Part shown: piece after piece, positions 37,001 through 49,194 of the stretch
Numbering within the stretch: position 1 is the stretch's first letter
How the letters are laid out: each line of letters starts with the position of its first letter
Assembly: GCA_905182985.1 (NCBI GenBank)
Contig: CAJJDN010000097.1
Coordinates: forward strand, 204,526 to 268,525
From: Paramecium sonneborni
Lineage: Eukaryota; Ciliophora; Oligohymenophorea; Peniculida; Parameciidae
Direction: 5' to 3'
DNA: 64,000 bases
The notes under the pieces: generated by a model
What the model saw: only the letters and a program-made list of their open reading frames with translations
Database searches by the model: none
Told to the model about the DNA's origin: nothing
Translations under genes and position numbers: made by a program

Positions 37001-40000
37001 AAATAAAGGACCAACAGAAAGATATGATATGTTAGGTATAATATTCAAAAATGCCCCTGAAATATATAATGAACTCACATTAGAAGTTATTAAGTTATTT
37101 AAATTATTAATTTAATTTGGAAAATATTCAATTGTTATTGAAGAAGATGAACAAAAGACGATTACTAAGAATGCATAATTATTTTCTAATATAAGAGCTT
37201 TAACTGCAATTTTAGAATATAATTCAACTTATCCAGAAGTTAGAAAGATTTTATCTATAAAAAGAAAAGAGGAGGAAATTTAAAAAAATAGTACAAATCT
37301 TTTTGGATTTGGAGATAAAAATAAAAAGTAAGAAGAATAAGGATAAGTAAAACAATAATATTCAGGTGAGGATGATGCTGAAGATTTGTCAGAAGCAGAA
37401 AATTTTTAAAAATAAGTTGAATTTCTTTCATTAAGAATGAATTAATTTATGTATTAATAATAACTTCCTAATGATCCTTTAATAAAATTAGAAGTTTGTG
37501 AAATATTAGATTTATATCTTGATAGTAAGATGGATTTTTATTTAAATAATTTAAAATTATAATTCTCAACCTGGGTTGAAAAATTAAATTTATTTAATGA
37601 TGTTTTTAATGGTCAAAAAGATATAGATAATGAATAAGATAAGGAGGAAATTTAATAATAATTTAGAGATACGATAAAAAAAAATTTAGATAATATGTTA
37701 CCTGCAATTATGAAAACTGGAACGAAAGTGGATGATGAAATATTTAAAAAGAAAGAAGATAATTAACTATTTAATATTATGAATATAGCTAATCTTGCAA
37801 ATAAATTAGTAAATACTAATGATGATTAATCTAAAATAAAGTCTTTAGATGCTATAGAATTAAGTAATATAATATCATTTTCAATATTTCCTTCTTTAAT
37901 ATCAATATTTTGTTTAAATTAGAGTTTAGATTTAGAAACAAAGATTCTGCATATTTTAACTAGATTTTATAATTAAAGACATGAGTTTGCAGATTTATCA
38001 AGTAAATTATTATTATTGTTTGATGATACAAATATTACAATATTTAAAAAGTCAAAAAAGAAAATATTAGTATTGGCTAAATGTGTTGATGAATCAGAAA
38101 CTTGGGTATAGAATTTAGATGAACCATAAAATTTAAGAACTTTAGAATTAGTTTAATAACATTTTGAATTTTTTACTTAATTACTATTTAAAGGATCATA
38201 TTTGAATGAATCTTAAGAATTAGAAAAAGGACATGAAGGATAAGTAGATAGTATTAGATAAGATATGATGAGACATTTAAAAGTAGATAAATTAGGTGTT
38301 GATTTAATTAAAGATAGTGTTTTTATGGTTGAATAAGAAGATATTGATCCTGAGTTACAATAAAAGCTAAAAAAAATGTTTTAAGTTTGTTTAACATTCT
38401 TAAAATATTTTTGTATGAATAATTTAACCAATTAAAATGTGATGTCTTAACATATCGTTGCATTAATATCTAAATTAAATACAGATTTAGGTTAGGTTGA
38501 ATTATTATGTGAAATATTTAGAGATAATAAAGCAGTTTGTTTTGAACGTTCTTAAGAAGTTATTGATGATTTTGTAAGATTAATTATAACAAATGGTAGA
38601 AGAGTTAGATATTTAGAATTCTTTTTAGTTATAATGTAAATTAAAACTGAATATATCTCTTAAAATTAAAAAGCTGTTTTAAATTTATTTATTGATCCTA
38701 GATATAAAACTTAATTATTTTATATGTTACCTAAAGGTGAAGCTGATGAACATCCAATTTTTGATTTTGAAACTAAATTTCATGATAATCCAAATTATAA
38801 AGATGAACCATATGATTATCATGCTAAATTTATTGAAGTTTGTGCTTAATGTACAATAGGTAAAGAAGGATTGTTGAGTTCTGAAAATAAATTAAAGGCT
38901 TAGATTACTTTTAAATATGTAATGGAATTATTATTAGAAAAAGATGAGTTTTCTGAATTAATTGAACCTCCAAGTGGTTTAGATTCTGAATAATAATTTA
39001 TGGAAATTCCAACTCACAAATAAAGATCATAATTATAAAGTGGAATTAGTATCATACCACTTAATCGTGATAAAGTAGAAGGAATTACTAAAATAAAACC
39101 ATCCTTATTAGATTTGTTATTTTATACATATTTAGAATCAGAAAAGATATCTGAAGAAGTATTTTCATGTTTTGATATGATCATTTAATTTATTGCAAAT
39201 GAAAAAGATAGAATTATGAAATGTAAGAATTTTATTCCATAATTCTATGATTACTTCTTTAGTAATCTTATGCTTGTATTAAATGGATTGGTTAAAGTTT
39301 TGAATAGAGAATTAGGATCTCAAGCATTAGTCTAAGGATCAAAGTTATAAAAATAATCTACTGAATTTTATAGAGAACTTGAAGAATTAAGAAATTTCTT
39401 GACTGAATCCTTTACTTCTTAACTTCAATTAAGTAATCGTTAAAAAACGTTATTATAATATTTTAAAGACAATATCATTATGAAAGAAGAATTAAATAAA
39501 TAAAATTAAGATGATTAAAAATATTAATAAGAAAAGGAAAGATAAAAAAACAGATCAAGATAAGCTTCTTAATATAAAACTCCAAAAAGATTGTAAACAA
39601 TTTAAACATCAAAAAGAGAATTAAGTACAGATCAAATTTGGAAAGAATTATGGGATATATTTTTGACTGAATTTTTAGATAGTGAAGAATTAATAGAAGC
39701 AATAAATAAAGAATAAATGGCTTTTGCTAAAGCTATTTCTAAAGTTGAAGAAATATTTAAAAAAGATAAAATTGTTCATTAATAAATAAATAAATAAATT
39801 ATTTTTTAAAGACTAATAGCATTTTTAGAAAAATCTTCAGCTTCTGCTGAAAATATTACAACATTTAAATTGATATTGAATGTTTTAAGAAATTTTATTC
39901 ATATTGAAGATGAATCAGAATTTACTCCTGATATGGATAAAGAAGAAAAAAAAACAATTATTTAAAGATAAAAAAAAGATAATCAAAATTTTTTAAATAG

Positions 40001-42694
40001 TAATAATGCTATGTAAATGACATTGACTTTACTTAGTGATATTTCTGATCCTATAAATTCTTAAAAGATTTTTGGCGAATTAATTTAATTTGCAATAGAT
40101 CTTCTTGATGGAGGAAATGAAGATATTTAAAGAAGTATTTGGAATTATTTTTAAAATTTTACTGAAAGCGAAACAATATTTTTAAGATTACATAATGAAT
40201 TCTAAAAAACTATAAAAAATATGAAAAAAAATGATGAAATGTTATTTTAATTTGGATTTTAAAAGTAACCAGATATAATTAACTAAATATTAAGATTACT
40301 TTAATTATTTGCAGAAGGTCATTATAAAGAATTATAAGAATATATGTATTTTTAAAAATTTAATCATCATTCCCATAATCTAATATATGATTTTATAGAT
40401 TTATTATAATCGTATATGAATGCAGTGGAACCAGATTATTTTGAAAATATGATTTAAAATTTTGATACAATAACTGAATATATTTAAGGTCCTTGTAGAA
40501 CTAATTAGAAAGCTTTAATAGAAGCGAATTTTTTAGATTTAGCTAATAAATTATATGAGATAGATGAAATTGCTTTAGAAATATAAGATGAAATAATTGA
40601 AGATGAAGAATTCCTTGAGGATGATAATTAGGAACTATTCACAATATAGAAACACTTACCAAGATGGATGATTGCATTTCTTAAATATAAATGTTCAATA
40701 ACTTTAATATCTTTATTAGAAGATAGAGAAGGTGATGAAATAATATAAAGAATATAGAAATCAATAAGTAATGAAAACTTAAAATCGAACATAAGTAATA
40801 TATTTTACATGTTTTAATTTTATTCTAATGAAGTTTATGATCTCAAATTATTTGGCCATTTTGTAAACTAACAACCAAAAACAAAAGAAGAAAGAAATTA
40901 TTGTAGTTTTATCATAGAAACAGGATTTAATCTTTTTTTCATTTACTAAATCCATTAAAAGACAAAAAGTAAAACTACTTAACAGAGTAAAGGTGAAGAA
41001 GAAGAAACAGATGATGTTACATAGTAATTATTAAATAGTCCATTTTATAAACTGTTATTATTAGTGTAAAATTTAATTAAAAGTTTGTAAGATAGTGCAT
41101 TATAGGTTGCAAAGATCTATTAAAAAACTGAAAAATAAACTCCTAAAGAAAGGATGTAGAAATTATAATAGGCTAGAGCATAATTATTTCCAAAAGCTTC
41201 TAAATTCTTTCTTTCAAAAACAGCAAAAATAGAAATAATGTTGGAGAGTAAAAATGTTGAAGAAACATATTTTTATATTCCTCCTTATTGTTAACTTGAT
41301 GATGATGCTAAGAGAACTTTTAATGAAACTGCGAATAGAAATTCAAATAAAGCTAAAGTTACATCTTTAGTTGAAAGTTCAGAGGAAATTATAAAAACAA
41401 TGAAATTAAATTATAAAATCTAGGTATATTTAAATTAAATTAAAACACTTTAAGTAATTATTGAAAACATAGATTTATTAAGAGATATTGAATTTATAAT
41501 AGCATTGTTGATTAATTTATTTATATTCTTATTTTATAAGAAGACTTATGTTGGAATTGAAATAAATGCAGATTTATCAGAAACAGAGATATGGTCAAAT
41601 GATGATAATTTTGAATATTAAAGTCTTATTGATTCATTAGGAATATTATCAATAGTACTATCAATATTGATTGTTGCATTTTTTTTAAGCAGAAATGCTC
41701 CATTATTATTAGAGAAAGCTTGGAGTGGTGTTGGATAAGAGAAATTAAATCCACTTGCATATTTAATAAGGTTATTGAAAACAGTATATTACTTATTATC
41801 TGATTTCTTTGCTTTATACTATATTATGTATGGAACAGCAGCAGTATTAGGTAGATTTGTACATAATTTCTTTTTTTCATTTCATTTATTTGAAGTTATG
41901 ATTAGATTTCCATTATTATTAAATGTAGTAAAATCAGTATGGAATCCAAGAAAAATGATATTGTATACAGGTCTTTTATTATTAATCTTTATGTTTGTAT
42001 TTACTGTATTTTCTTATAGAATTTTTTATGATAGCTATGATGCTGGATTTTGTGATTCTATGTGGGTTTGCTTTTTATCAACTTTAGATTCTGCTTTTAA
42101 ATATGATTAAGGAATTGGTGGATTTCTTAAGAGTCCGTATGAAGTTTATCCATCAGATGAAGTCAAATTAGTACTTAGATTTATATTTGATAATTTCTTT
42201 AACATTTTAGTAATTATTGTAATGTTAAACATTGTTGCTGGTATAATTATTGATACATTCGGTGAATTAAGAGAATAATTATAAGAATATAATCAAGATT
42301 TAGAAAATTTATGTTTTATTTGTGGATATGATAAAGAAACTATAGAAAAAGAATCTATTAATTTATAGAATTTCTCTGATCATATTAAAAAGGAACATTA
42401 TTAATGGTATTATCTATTTTATATTGCTTACTTAAGAGAAAAAGATCCAACTGAATATACAGGTATTGAAAGTTATGTTGCAGGTAAATTAGATTCTGGA
42501 GATATTACATGGTTTCCATTAAATAAGTATATTTATATAATCTATATTTATATAGAGCTTTATGTCTTAAAAAAGACTTTGGAAATTAAGAAGAGAAGAA
42601 TATTGTTACTTCACTTGAAACTATTAAAGAAAATGCATAAGAACTAAAAAATATTTTAGTTGAAATCTAAACAGAAATAGAAGAAGAGGATTGA
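34080..42694 (+). CDS. IP3-receptor / ryanodine-receptor family calcium release channel, 2,843 aa
   Basis: Giant intracellular calcium channel. The N-terminus has the ligand/suppressor-type beta-trefoil and MIR blocks (KMKGQSIFFGQTIQFIHQAS, GLHASNKK). A long helical solenoid follows. The last ~450 residues hold the channel: several membrane spans around 41,480-42,270, a pore region DQGIGGFLKSP, then LNIVAGIIIDTFGELREQ, LCFICGYDKETIE, FSDHIKKEHYQWYYLFYIAYL, and TEYTGIESYVA, all hallmarks of IP3-receptor C-termini. Three introns (34363-34388, 34892-34919, 42527-42555) are removed; the 7.6-kb middle exon stays in one frame. The filter reads GIGG instead of the usual GVGD. It releases Ca2+ from alveolar sacs or ER. 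IP3 binding itself cannot be judged. Confidence 0.95.
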
Positions 42695-42803
42695 TTAATT
42701 ATATTTTGCCTTATTATATATCATCTATATATTAATTATATAAAATGTTTAATAATAATAATAATCAATTCATATTATTGTGAATAAATATTGCTTAAAT
42801 TAA

Positions 42804-44020
42804 ATGATTCACAAAAATGTAGTATTTGGAAATCATATAACTGCTCATAAATTGGAAAGATTAGTTAAACAATAGAAAATATTGTTAAAATCTCCATATG
42901 ATTCAAATAAAGAGACAAAAAATAGAAAAATATGTAAATCTAAAAGTTTTAGATTCGAATTTCACCCACACATTTTTGAAGAATCTCATAATTCTCCATT
43001 AAGAAAATAACTATAATTATAGATACCTACTGATAAAAGTCCAATTAGACGTGCTTCTTCTAAACCAACTTTAGATTTTATTTCAAGAAGTTAGAAATCG
43101 ATGACAAGTTTATCATTAAAAAATACTGCTTAACCTAATAAATTATTAAGAAGATGGAGTAATTATGAGTTAATAAGTGAAAAATAAAAGCGTCTTAACA
43201 ACAAAGCTCCAAAATCAGTCATTAAATATTAATATCTTATGGCTATGAAAGCTAAGAAAAAGAAAATTCATAGAATGAAAATGCAATACAGTAAGTTCTT
43301 ATTAAAAATTTAGAGTTTTTGGGGAAAAAGAATAATAAAGTTAAAAAAACCAGAAGTAAAACTTTGCCATTAGATCCTGTTATTAAAATGAGACACAAAA
43401 GAGCTTAAACAGTTTTTAAAGAGTATAATGAAGGACCTATTTATCCTTTAGAGTATAGTTTAATTAAAAAAATTGCCAAATTAATTATGATGAAGAAAAC
43501 AGCAGTTAAAAGATAAACTTGTTTTTAAATTCCAAAAAGAAGTATGCTACTTTCAAAAGAAAAATTAATAAGATTTTAAGAATAGATTAATGAAAAATTA
43601 ATTACCTAATCAGAAACAGATAGTTAAATAGATGGATCTCCTTGTTTAGAGTCATTTAGAGCATATTAAAGAAGAGTTAATTTTGAAGAGAAAAAATTTT
43701 AAATTAAAATAATGTCAAGAAAAAAGAAAAATCTTATTAAAGCATTATAAAATAAACAATCTTTTAGTATTATAAATTCTTATGTTTCAAAGAAGGCTAA
43801 AACTTAAAATTCAGTTTAATAATAATAAAGTTCTTAAAATTCTGTTCATTAAAAAAGCATATAATAAACATTATGTGATTTTATGTCTAAACAAGGAGAT
43901 AGATTAACAACATTTCATAGTGCTCATGAATAGCCTTAAAATAATTAAAAAAATAAGAGATCGAATATGTTAACCAAGTTATTTCCATATTTACAGCCAT
44001 AAAAAATCGTCAACAAATGA
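42804..44020 (+). CDS. Unknown basic K/R/S-rich protein, 397 aa
   Basis: An open frame after removal of a 23-nt intron (43291-43313). The product is strongly basic with many K, R, S and Q residues (MKAKKKKIHRMKMQ, KKNNKVKKTRSKTLP, VKRQTCFQIPKRSM) and few hydrophobic segments. It has no recognised domain. High basicity fits nucleic-acid or microtubule binding, but that is speculation. The stop lies 140 bp before the KTI12 gene on the same strand. Confidence 0.65.
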
Positions 44021-44160
44021 TATTAAATTTTCCAAATACCTTTTAACTATAAAACTTAAAATTATTTAGAAATAAATTGGAACCACTAAAAAAAAGGACT
44101 CAAAGGTTTTTATCCAAATTTTAAATATAAATTTTTAATAATAATATATAATTCTTCCTT

Positions 44161-45045
44161 ATGCCTTTATTATTAATTTGTGGTCCTCCTGCAAGTGGTA
44201 AAACACAAAGAGCTTTAGAAATACAAAAGTTGATAAAAGAGAAGTTAAATAAAGATTCTATTATAATAAATGAGGAGAATTTACATTTAATTAAAGATGA
44301 CGCATATAAAGATAATACAAGCGAAAAGATGACAAGAGGATTTTTAAAATCTAATGTTGAAAAATATATTTAAGCTGGTCAATTAGTCATATTTGATTCT
44401 ATTAATTATATAAAAGGATATAGATATGAATTATATTGTTTAGCAAGAGCTGCAAAAACAACTAATTGCTTAGTATTTAAAAGAATATAATTTAGTTATA
44501 TTTGAATGTGCCATTAGAAATTTGTTAGAAAAACAATGAAAATCGTGAGAATAAATTTAATGATAATTTATTGATTGATTTATATAAGAGAATGGAAATT
44601 CCTAAATAAAAAGATAGATGGGAATGTCCTTATTTCGAAGTAAGATTTTAAGAGAAAACACCTTTTGAAGAGATGGTAGATGTACTATTTTATGCTGAAA
44701 AAACAGCAAAAGATCCAATTGCTACTAAAAAAGTAATATAAAAGATAAAATTAGGAATAATAAAATGAAGGAAATTTTGTACATGAATAAGAAAAAAGAG
44801 TTTAAGAAATATTAGATTAAATTTAATAAAAGTAAATAGAGAGTCTTCAAATTGGAAATGGAACAATAAAGTTTTAAGGTACAAAATCAACACTTATTTT
44901 AAAACGTAATTTGAGCATAATTGAATTAAAAAAATTAAGATTAGAGTTTTTAAATATGCTTAGAATAACTCCAGTAAAAACATTAGGAGATACTAATGAA
45001 GCATTTGTAAATTTTATATAAGCTCAAATAGAACGATTAGGATGA
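44161..45045 (+). CDS. KTI12: KTI12-like elongator-associated ATPase, 279 aa
   Basis: P-loop protein of the KTI12/PSTK-like family. It starts MPLLLICGPPASGKTQRALE (Walker A GPPASGKT), and continues with the family motif VIFDSINYIKGYRYELYC (compare LDSLNYIKGFRYELYCLAR) and LARAAKT. The C-terminus IELKKLRLEFLNMLRITPVK matches the ELSRLRRQF family tail. KTI12 binds Elongator and tRNA and supports wobble-uridine modification. Two introns (44473-44495 and 44733-44754; 23 and 22 nt) are removed. Length is normal. The assignment is secure. Confidence 0.94.
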
Positions 45046-45225
45046 TGATGAGATTTTCTTTATTTTGGTATATAATTATTTCATTATTTGTTATAATTTT
45101 GGAAGATTTAAATTTCTATATTTCATTAGAAATAATTCAAAACGATATAAAATATATATATATTTATATACTGTTATCAGAATCCAATTCATCTTAATTT
45201 TTTGTATATCTTTTATCATAAAGTA

Positions 45226-46289
45226 ATGAATCTACTCACAGACTCTTAAACAATCGAATTTTTAACAAATTGTGAAGACCTTCTCAATTCAACACTTGAT
45301 TAAGGTTAACTTGAATCAATGTGTCATGAATTAATAGACACCTTTTGTAATATTTAGAAATATTTCTAGTTGTTTATTTGGAGGAAATATAAAACTATAA
45401 AAGTGAAGCAAACTTTGAACTAAAATCTAAATAAGCAGAAATCGATATGCTGCACTTTTAAATTTCTAAATATACTAATCAACTAGAGGAATAAAAACAG
45501 GATTTAACTAGATAGATTGATATTTGTCAATAATTAGAATTATAATTGCAATATTGTGAGGAGAAATCCTAAAAATCTGAAAAAGAAATCGTAATAGTGG
45601 AGACTGAATTAAGAAAGAAACTTCATCAGCAAAATCAATAATATCGAGATTAGATTTAAACCTTAATGAGTGTTCAATAAGAAATTGATAAACATATACT
45701 TTAACTCTCTAAAGAAAAAGGATAACTATAATTATAGTTTGAATAGCTTCAAAAGAAATATGACGATTAGTAATTTTTAATAACAAACTTGAATGAGTAA
45801 TTAGCTAATCTACAAACAACCTCAAGTTTTAATACAAAACATAAGTAGAATGACAATATTATCATGGATATTTAAGATGAATCTCTAGAACTTAATACTT
45901 AATAAAAAAGAAGCTAGTACTCAAATTGCATTTCACATAATTAAATTAATTTTAAATGGGAAAAAATTTAACCTAGTATATCATCTATACGTGATTCTAT
46001 TACCATTATCAACCCAATAAATACTAGATGTGAAATATAATCGAGATAAAAGATTAAATCATTAGTTTTTCTTAATAGTAGCAAAGAAAAATCATATGAT
46101 CCTTATTATGAATTTTTTAAATTGGTATTTCTAATCAATGAATTTTAGATTACTCAATGTGTTAAACTTGATCTAGGATAAGCTCATATCTTTACTATGA
46201 ATTTCGATTATCTTTTTGATAAGTTTAAAAACGAATCTATTCCTTTCAATTAATGGTATAATAAAATAGTTGACGAGATTTTTTTATGA
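45226..46289 (+). CDS. Coiled-coil protein, 346 aa
   Basis: The frame is open after removal of a 23-nt intron (45347-45369). Residues ~40-210 form a long coiled coil rich in E, K, Q and L (YKSEANFELKSKQAEIDML, LQKKYDDQQFLITNLNEQL). The last ~120 residues are more globular (FFKLVFLINEFQITQCVKLD, IFTMNFDYLFDKFKNES). No family is recognised. The balance of charge and the clean intron argue that it is expressed. Confidence 0.65.
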
Positions 46290-46486
46290 AAAAAAACTAA
46301 CCAATATTAATCTATTAATTTATTTATTTTTTTAAATCTCTTAAACACTTTAATCTTTAAATACTTAAAATATCTTTTCATTGATAAATATATCAAATAA
46401 AATCTTCATAAATACTTTATAGTTTTATTTTGTAATTAGAGACATAAAAATTGGATAATTATCATTGTATTAATCTTTTTAAATTA

Positions 46487-47452
46487 ATGAGTAAGAGAAA
46501 GGATATTTAAATCTACTTTGATTATAAGAAACAAGCTTCTATAGCAATTTGAAATGATTATAGATTTTTAAAATTCGAACTATTTTTTATATATAATATT
46601 AATACTGAATTAAAATTTTGTAAAAAAAGAACTGTTAAAGGTTTTGAATTTTATGAGATTAAAAAGGGAAAAGATATGATATTATAATTAGAGCCAGAAA
46701 AATGATAAGGATATGAATAAACCTTTTCCATAAATTTTGGAGAATTACTTTTTGATGAGTTTTTTAATTTAAGTTCTGGATTAAATGATTAATACTCTGA
46801 TAATTTAGAAATGTAAATATTATATAAGCTAAATATAGAATATTTTACTATGAAATAGTTGTTGATGTAAAAGTAATAATGGTTTGTATAGATTTGAACA
46901 ATAACTTTAAAAATTTATGATTAATTAAATTAAGACGAAGAATTAATTGCTAATTATTAACAATATATTTGAAAAAGGAATACTAATGAATTATCAAATG
47001 ATTCAGGATATAATAAATTAGAGTCTTATTCTAAATTATATTATTTATTTATTTTAAAAGAAACTCAAATAATATCTTAGTTTTATTCTTAATAATAGTT
47101 ATTTCATTTGCTAACATTAAAATAACATTTTAGATAAATAATGACAGAAGAAAAACTAATTAAAATTAAATTACTTATCTACTCAAACTATATGATTTCT
47201 ATCAAAGATAGAATACAAATATTGAAATTTCAAAAGTGTTAATTTTGTAAGTTCTTTTCCATTTAAATAAATAAAAAATTGTTTTTAACTCAAAAAAATA
47301 ACTTTTCATCAAATATTAATTTATTTATTATACAATCAACCAACTTAAAATAATTATTTAAATAAACTTTTGATTTTCATAATCATTTTATTCTATAGAA
47401 AATATAATAGAAAGAGGTATCAATTAATTTAAAAAGTTATACAAAAAAATGA
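46487..47452 (+). pseudogene. Protein-like frame with four in-frame TGAs
   Basis: A single frame runs from ATG 46487 to TGA 47450-47452 (322 codons) with no frameshift. It looks coding over long parts (FSINFGELLFDEFFNLSSGL, KLNIEYFTMKQLLMQKQQW, ELSNDSGYNKLESYSKLYY, and about 150 codons at the 3' end). TGA interrupts it at 46550, 46703, 46895 and 46970. No short GT..AG intron removes these and keeps the frame. Likely a decayed duplicate gene; four TGAs in ~320 A+T-rich codons is also near chance, so parts may be spurious. TGA recoding is a less likely alternative. No family recognised. Confidence 0.4.
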
Positions 47453-47587
47453 TTATATAATAATAATATTGTTTATTTAAAAAGTAATAAAAGTCTTGTA
47501 TAATTAAATATTAAATAATGAATAGAAGTTCATTTTGTTTAGTTTAAAATATGTATAAGTTAATTAAAAATTGTTAATAATTATTAA

Positions 47588-48664
47588 ATGTAATAATAGC
47601 AATTAAAATAACAGCCTTAAAACATAAAAAAAATAGAGGGTTCATCTACTAGTCCTTATGGAAAAATAAAGTTTGAGAATAAGTAAATTTAAAATTCTCA
47701 AGGGACAATAGTATTAAATTTATAATATGTTTAGAAAGAGATTGGTTAATATATATACAATTTAAATGATGTGATTGGGTCAGGAGAATTCAGTTCAGTT
47801 TATAAAGGTCAAGATTAAAATACAAATGAGATAGTGGCTATCAAGATAATTGATAGAAAAAGCATTTAAAATAACTAAATTTTTAGAAATCTATTAGTTA
47901 ATGAGATAAATATCCTTAGATCAGTGGATAATAAATGCTTGCTTAAATTATACAATTACCTAGAAACAATAAATAATATTTATATTATAACTGAATTTTG
48001 TTCTGATGGTAAATAATCAGTTGATTTTATTTTAGGTGATTTGCAAACTATAATAGAAAAAAAAGGATATTTACCAGAACATAATGCAGTAAAGATTTTA
48101 AAGCATCTCATTAAAGCCTTACTATATTTAAAGGAAAGAAATATTGTACATAGAGATATTAAAACATAAAATATTTTAGTTTCAAATTAAATACCTAAAT
48201 TAGCTGATTTTGGATTTGCAGTTGACTTAAATTAACCTTAAACAAAGTATATATTTAGTATATGTAGAGAAGTTTTATAAATAGGAACTCCATTATACAT
48301 GGCACCAGAAATATATTCTCACTATTAATATACTTCAAAAACTGATTTATGGGCACTTGGTATAGTATTTTATGAAATGTTATTTGGTATGAAATTATGA
48401 AATAAATAGGAAAGGTACCATTCAATGCTAAAAATCCTAAAGAACTTGAGCTTATGTTCTAAATTCAACGAACAAGATAAACGATTTAATTTGATAATGG
48501 ACCCTAAAAAATCACAGAAACAGCCTAAGATTTTATTACTTCCTTATTGGTGATTGATCCTAAATAAAGATTTGATATTTCATAGGCTGCAAATCATCCA
48601 CTCATTTAAAGTATATTTTATTTTTATACAAGATCCACATCCCCATGCGAATAAATAAAACTGA
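47588..48664 (+). CDS. ULK/ATG1-like Ser/Thr protein kinase, 327 aa
   Basis: Kinase domain with GSGEFSSVYKG (P-loop), VAIKIID, HRDIKTQNILV (catalytic loop with Thr where Pro is usual), ADFGFAV, GTPLYMAPEIY and DLWALGIVFYEML. The DFGFA plus GTPLYMAPE combination resembles the ULK/ATG1 group, which starts autophagy, but it also occurs in related ciliary kinases. The ~70 residues before the domain are Q-rich. Four introns (48009-48035, 48247-48267, 48387-48409, 48611-48632) are removed. The second is 21 nt, a multiple of three without TGA, and sits inside the activation segment. The product ends soon after the domain, so no long regulatory tail is present. Confidence 0.85.
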
Positions 48665-49194
48665 TATATTTGTTAATAATAATAAATCAAAGATTCATCT
48701 AACATGTCTAGAAAAAAAATTCCTTTTTCTCTTTTTTATATAATATCATTCAATTTTTAATAAATAACTATAAAATAGAATAAAATCGAAGAAAGAAACA
48801 TAGATTCTTACTTTTTATTCAATATTATTTCATATTTGAGAAACAAATGTATTTAAATCCATCATTCAATTAGATTTCATATATTATTTTAAATCCTATT
48901 TACATTTGATTCTTTTTAATTATTAAATAGTGTTGTAGATTATTTCTAATTATAATATAATTAGTTAAATTTGATACTAAATTTTACTAATTATTATTAA
49001 TTAATCCATAATAAGTTTAAGAACAGAAATTTTTATTTTATAATCGTAGTTTATATTGTACATATTCTAAATAGTTAGTCCTAACAATAATTATGCTTCT
49101 TATTGGTATTTCACTATAAAATATATGAAAATATCGAAATTAAATCTAATATTTATCTCCTATAATTAATAATAAATTTTGAAATAATTATAAA
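48665..49194. other. A+T-rich convergent spacer
   Basis: 530 bp between the 3' ends of the ULK-like kinase and importin genes. No gene supported. Confidence 0.4.
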
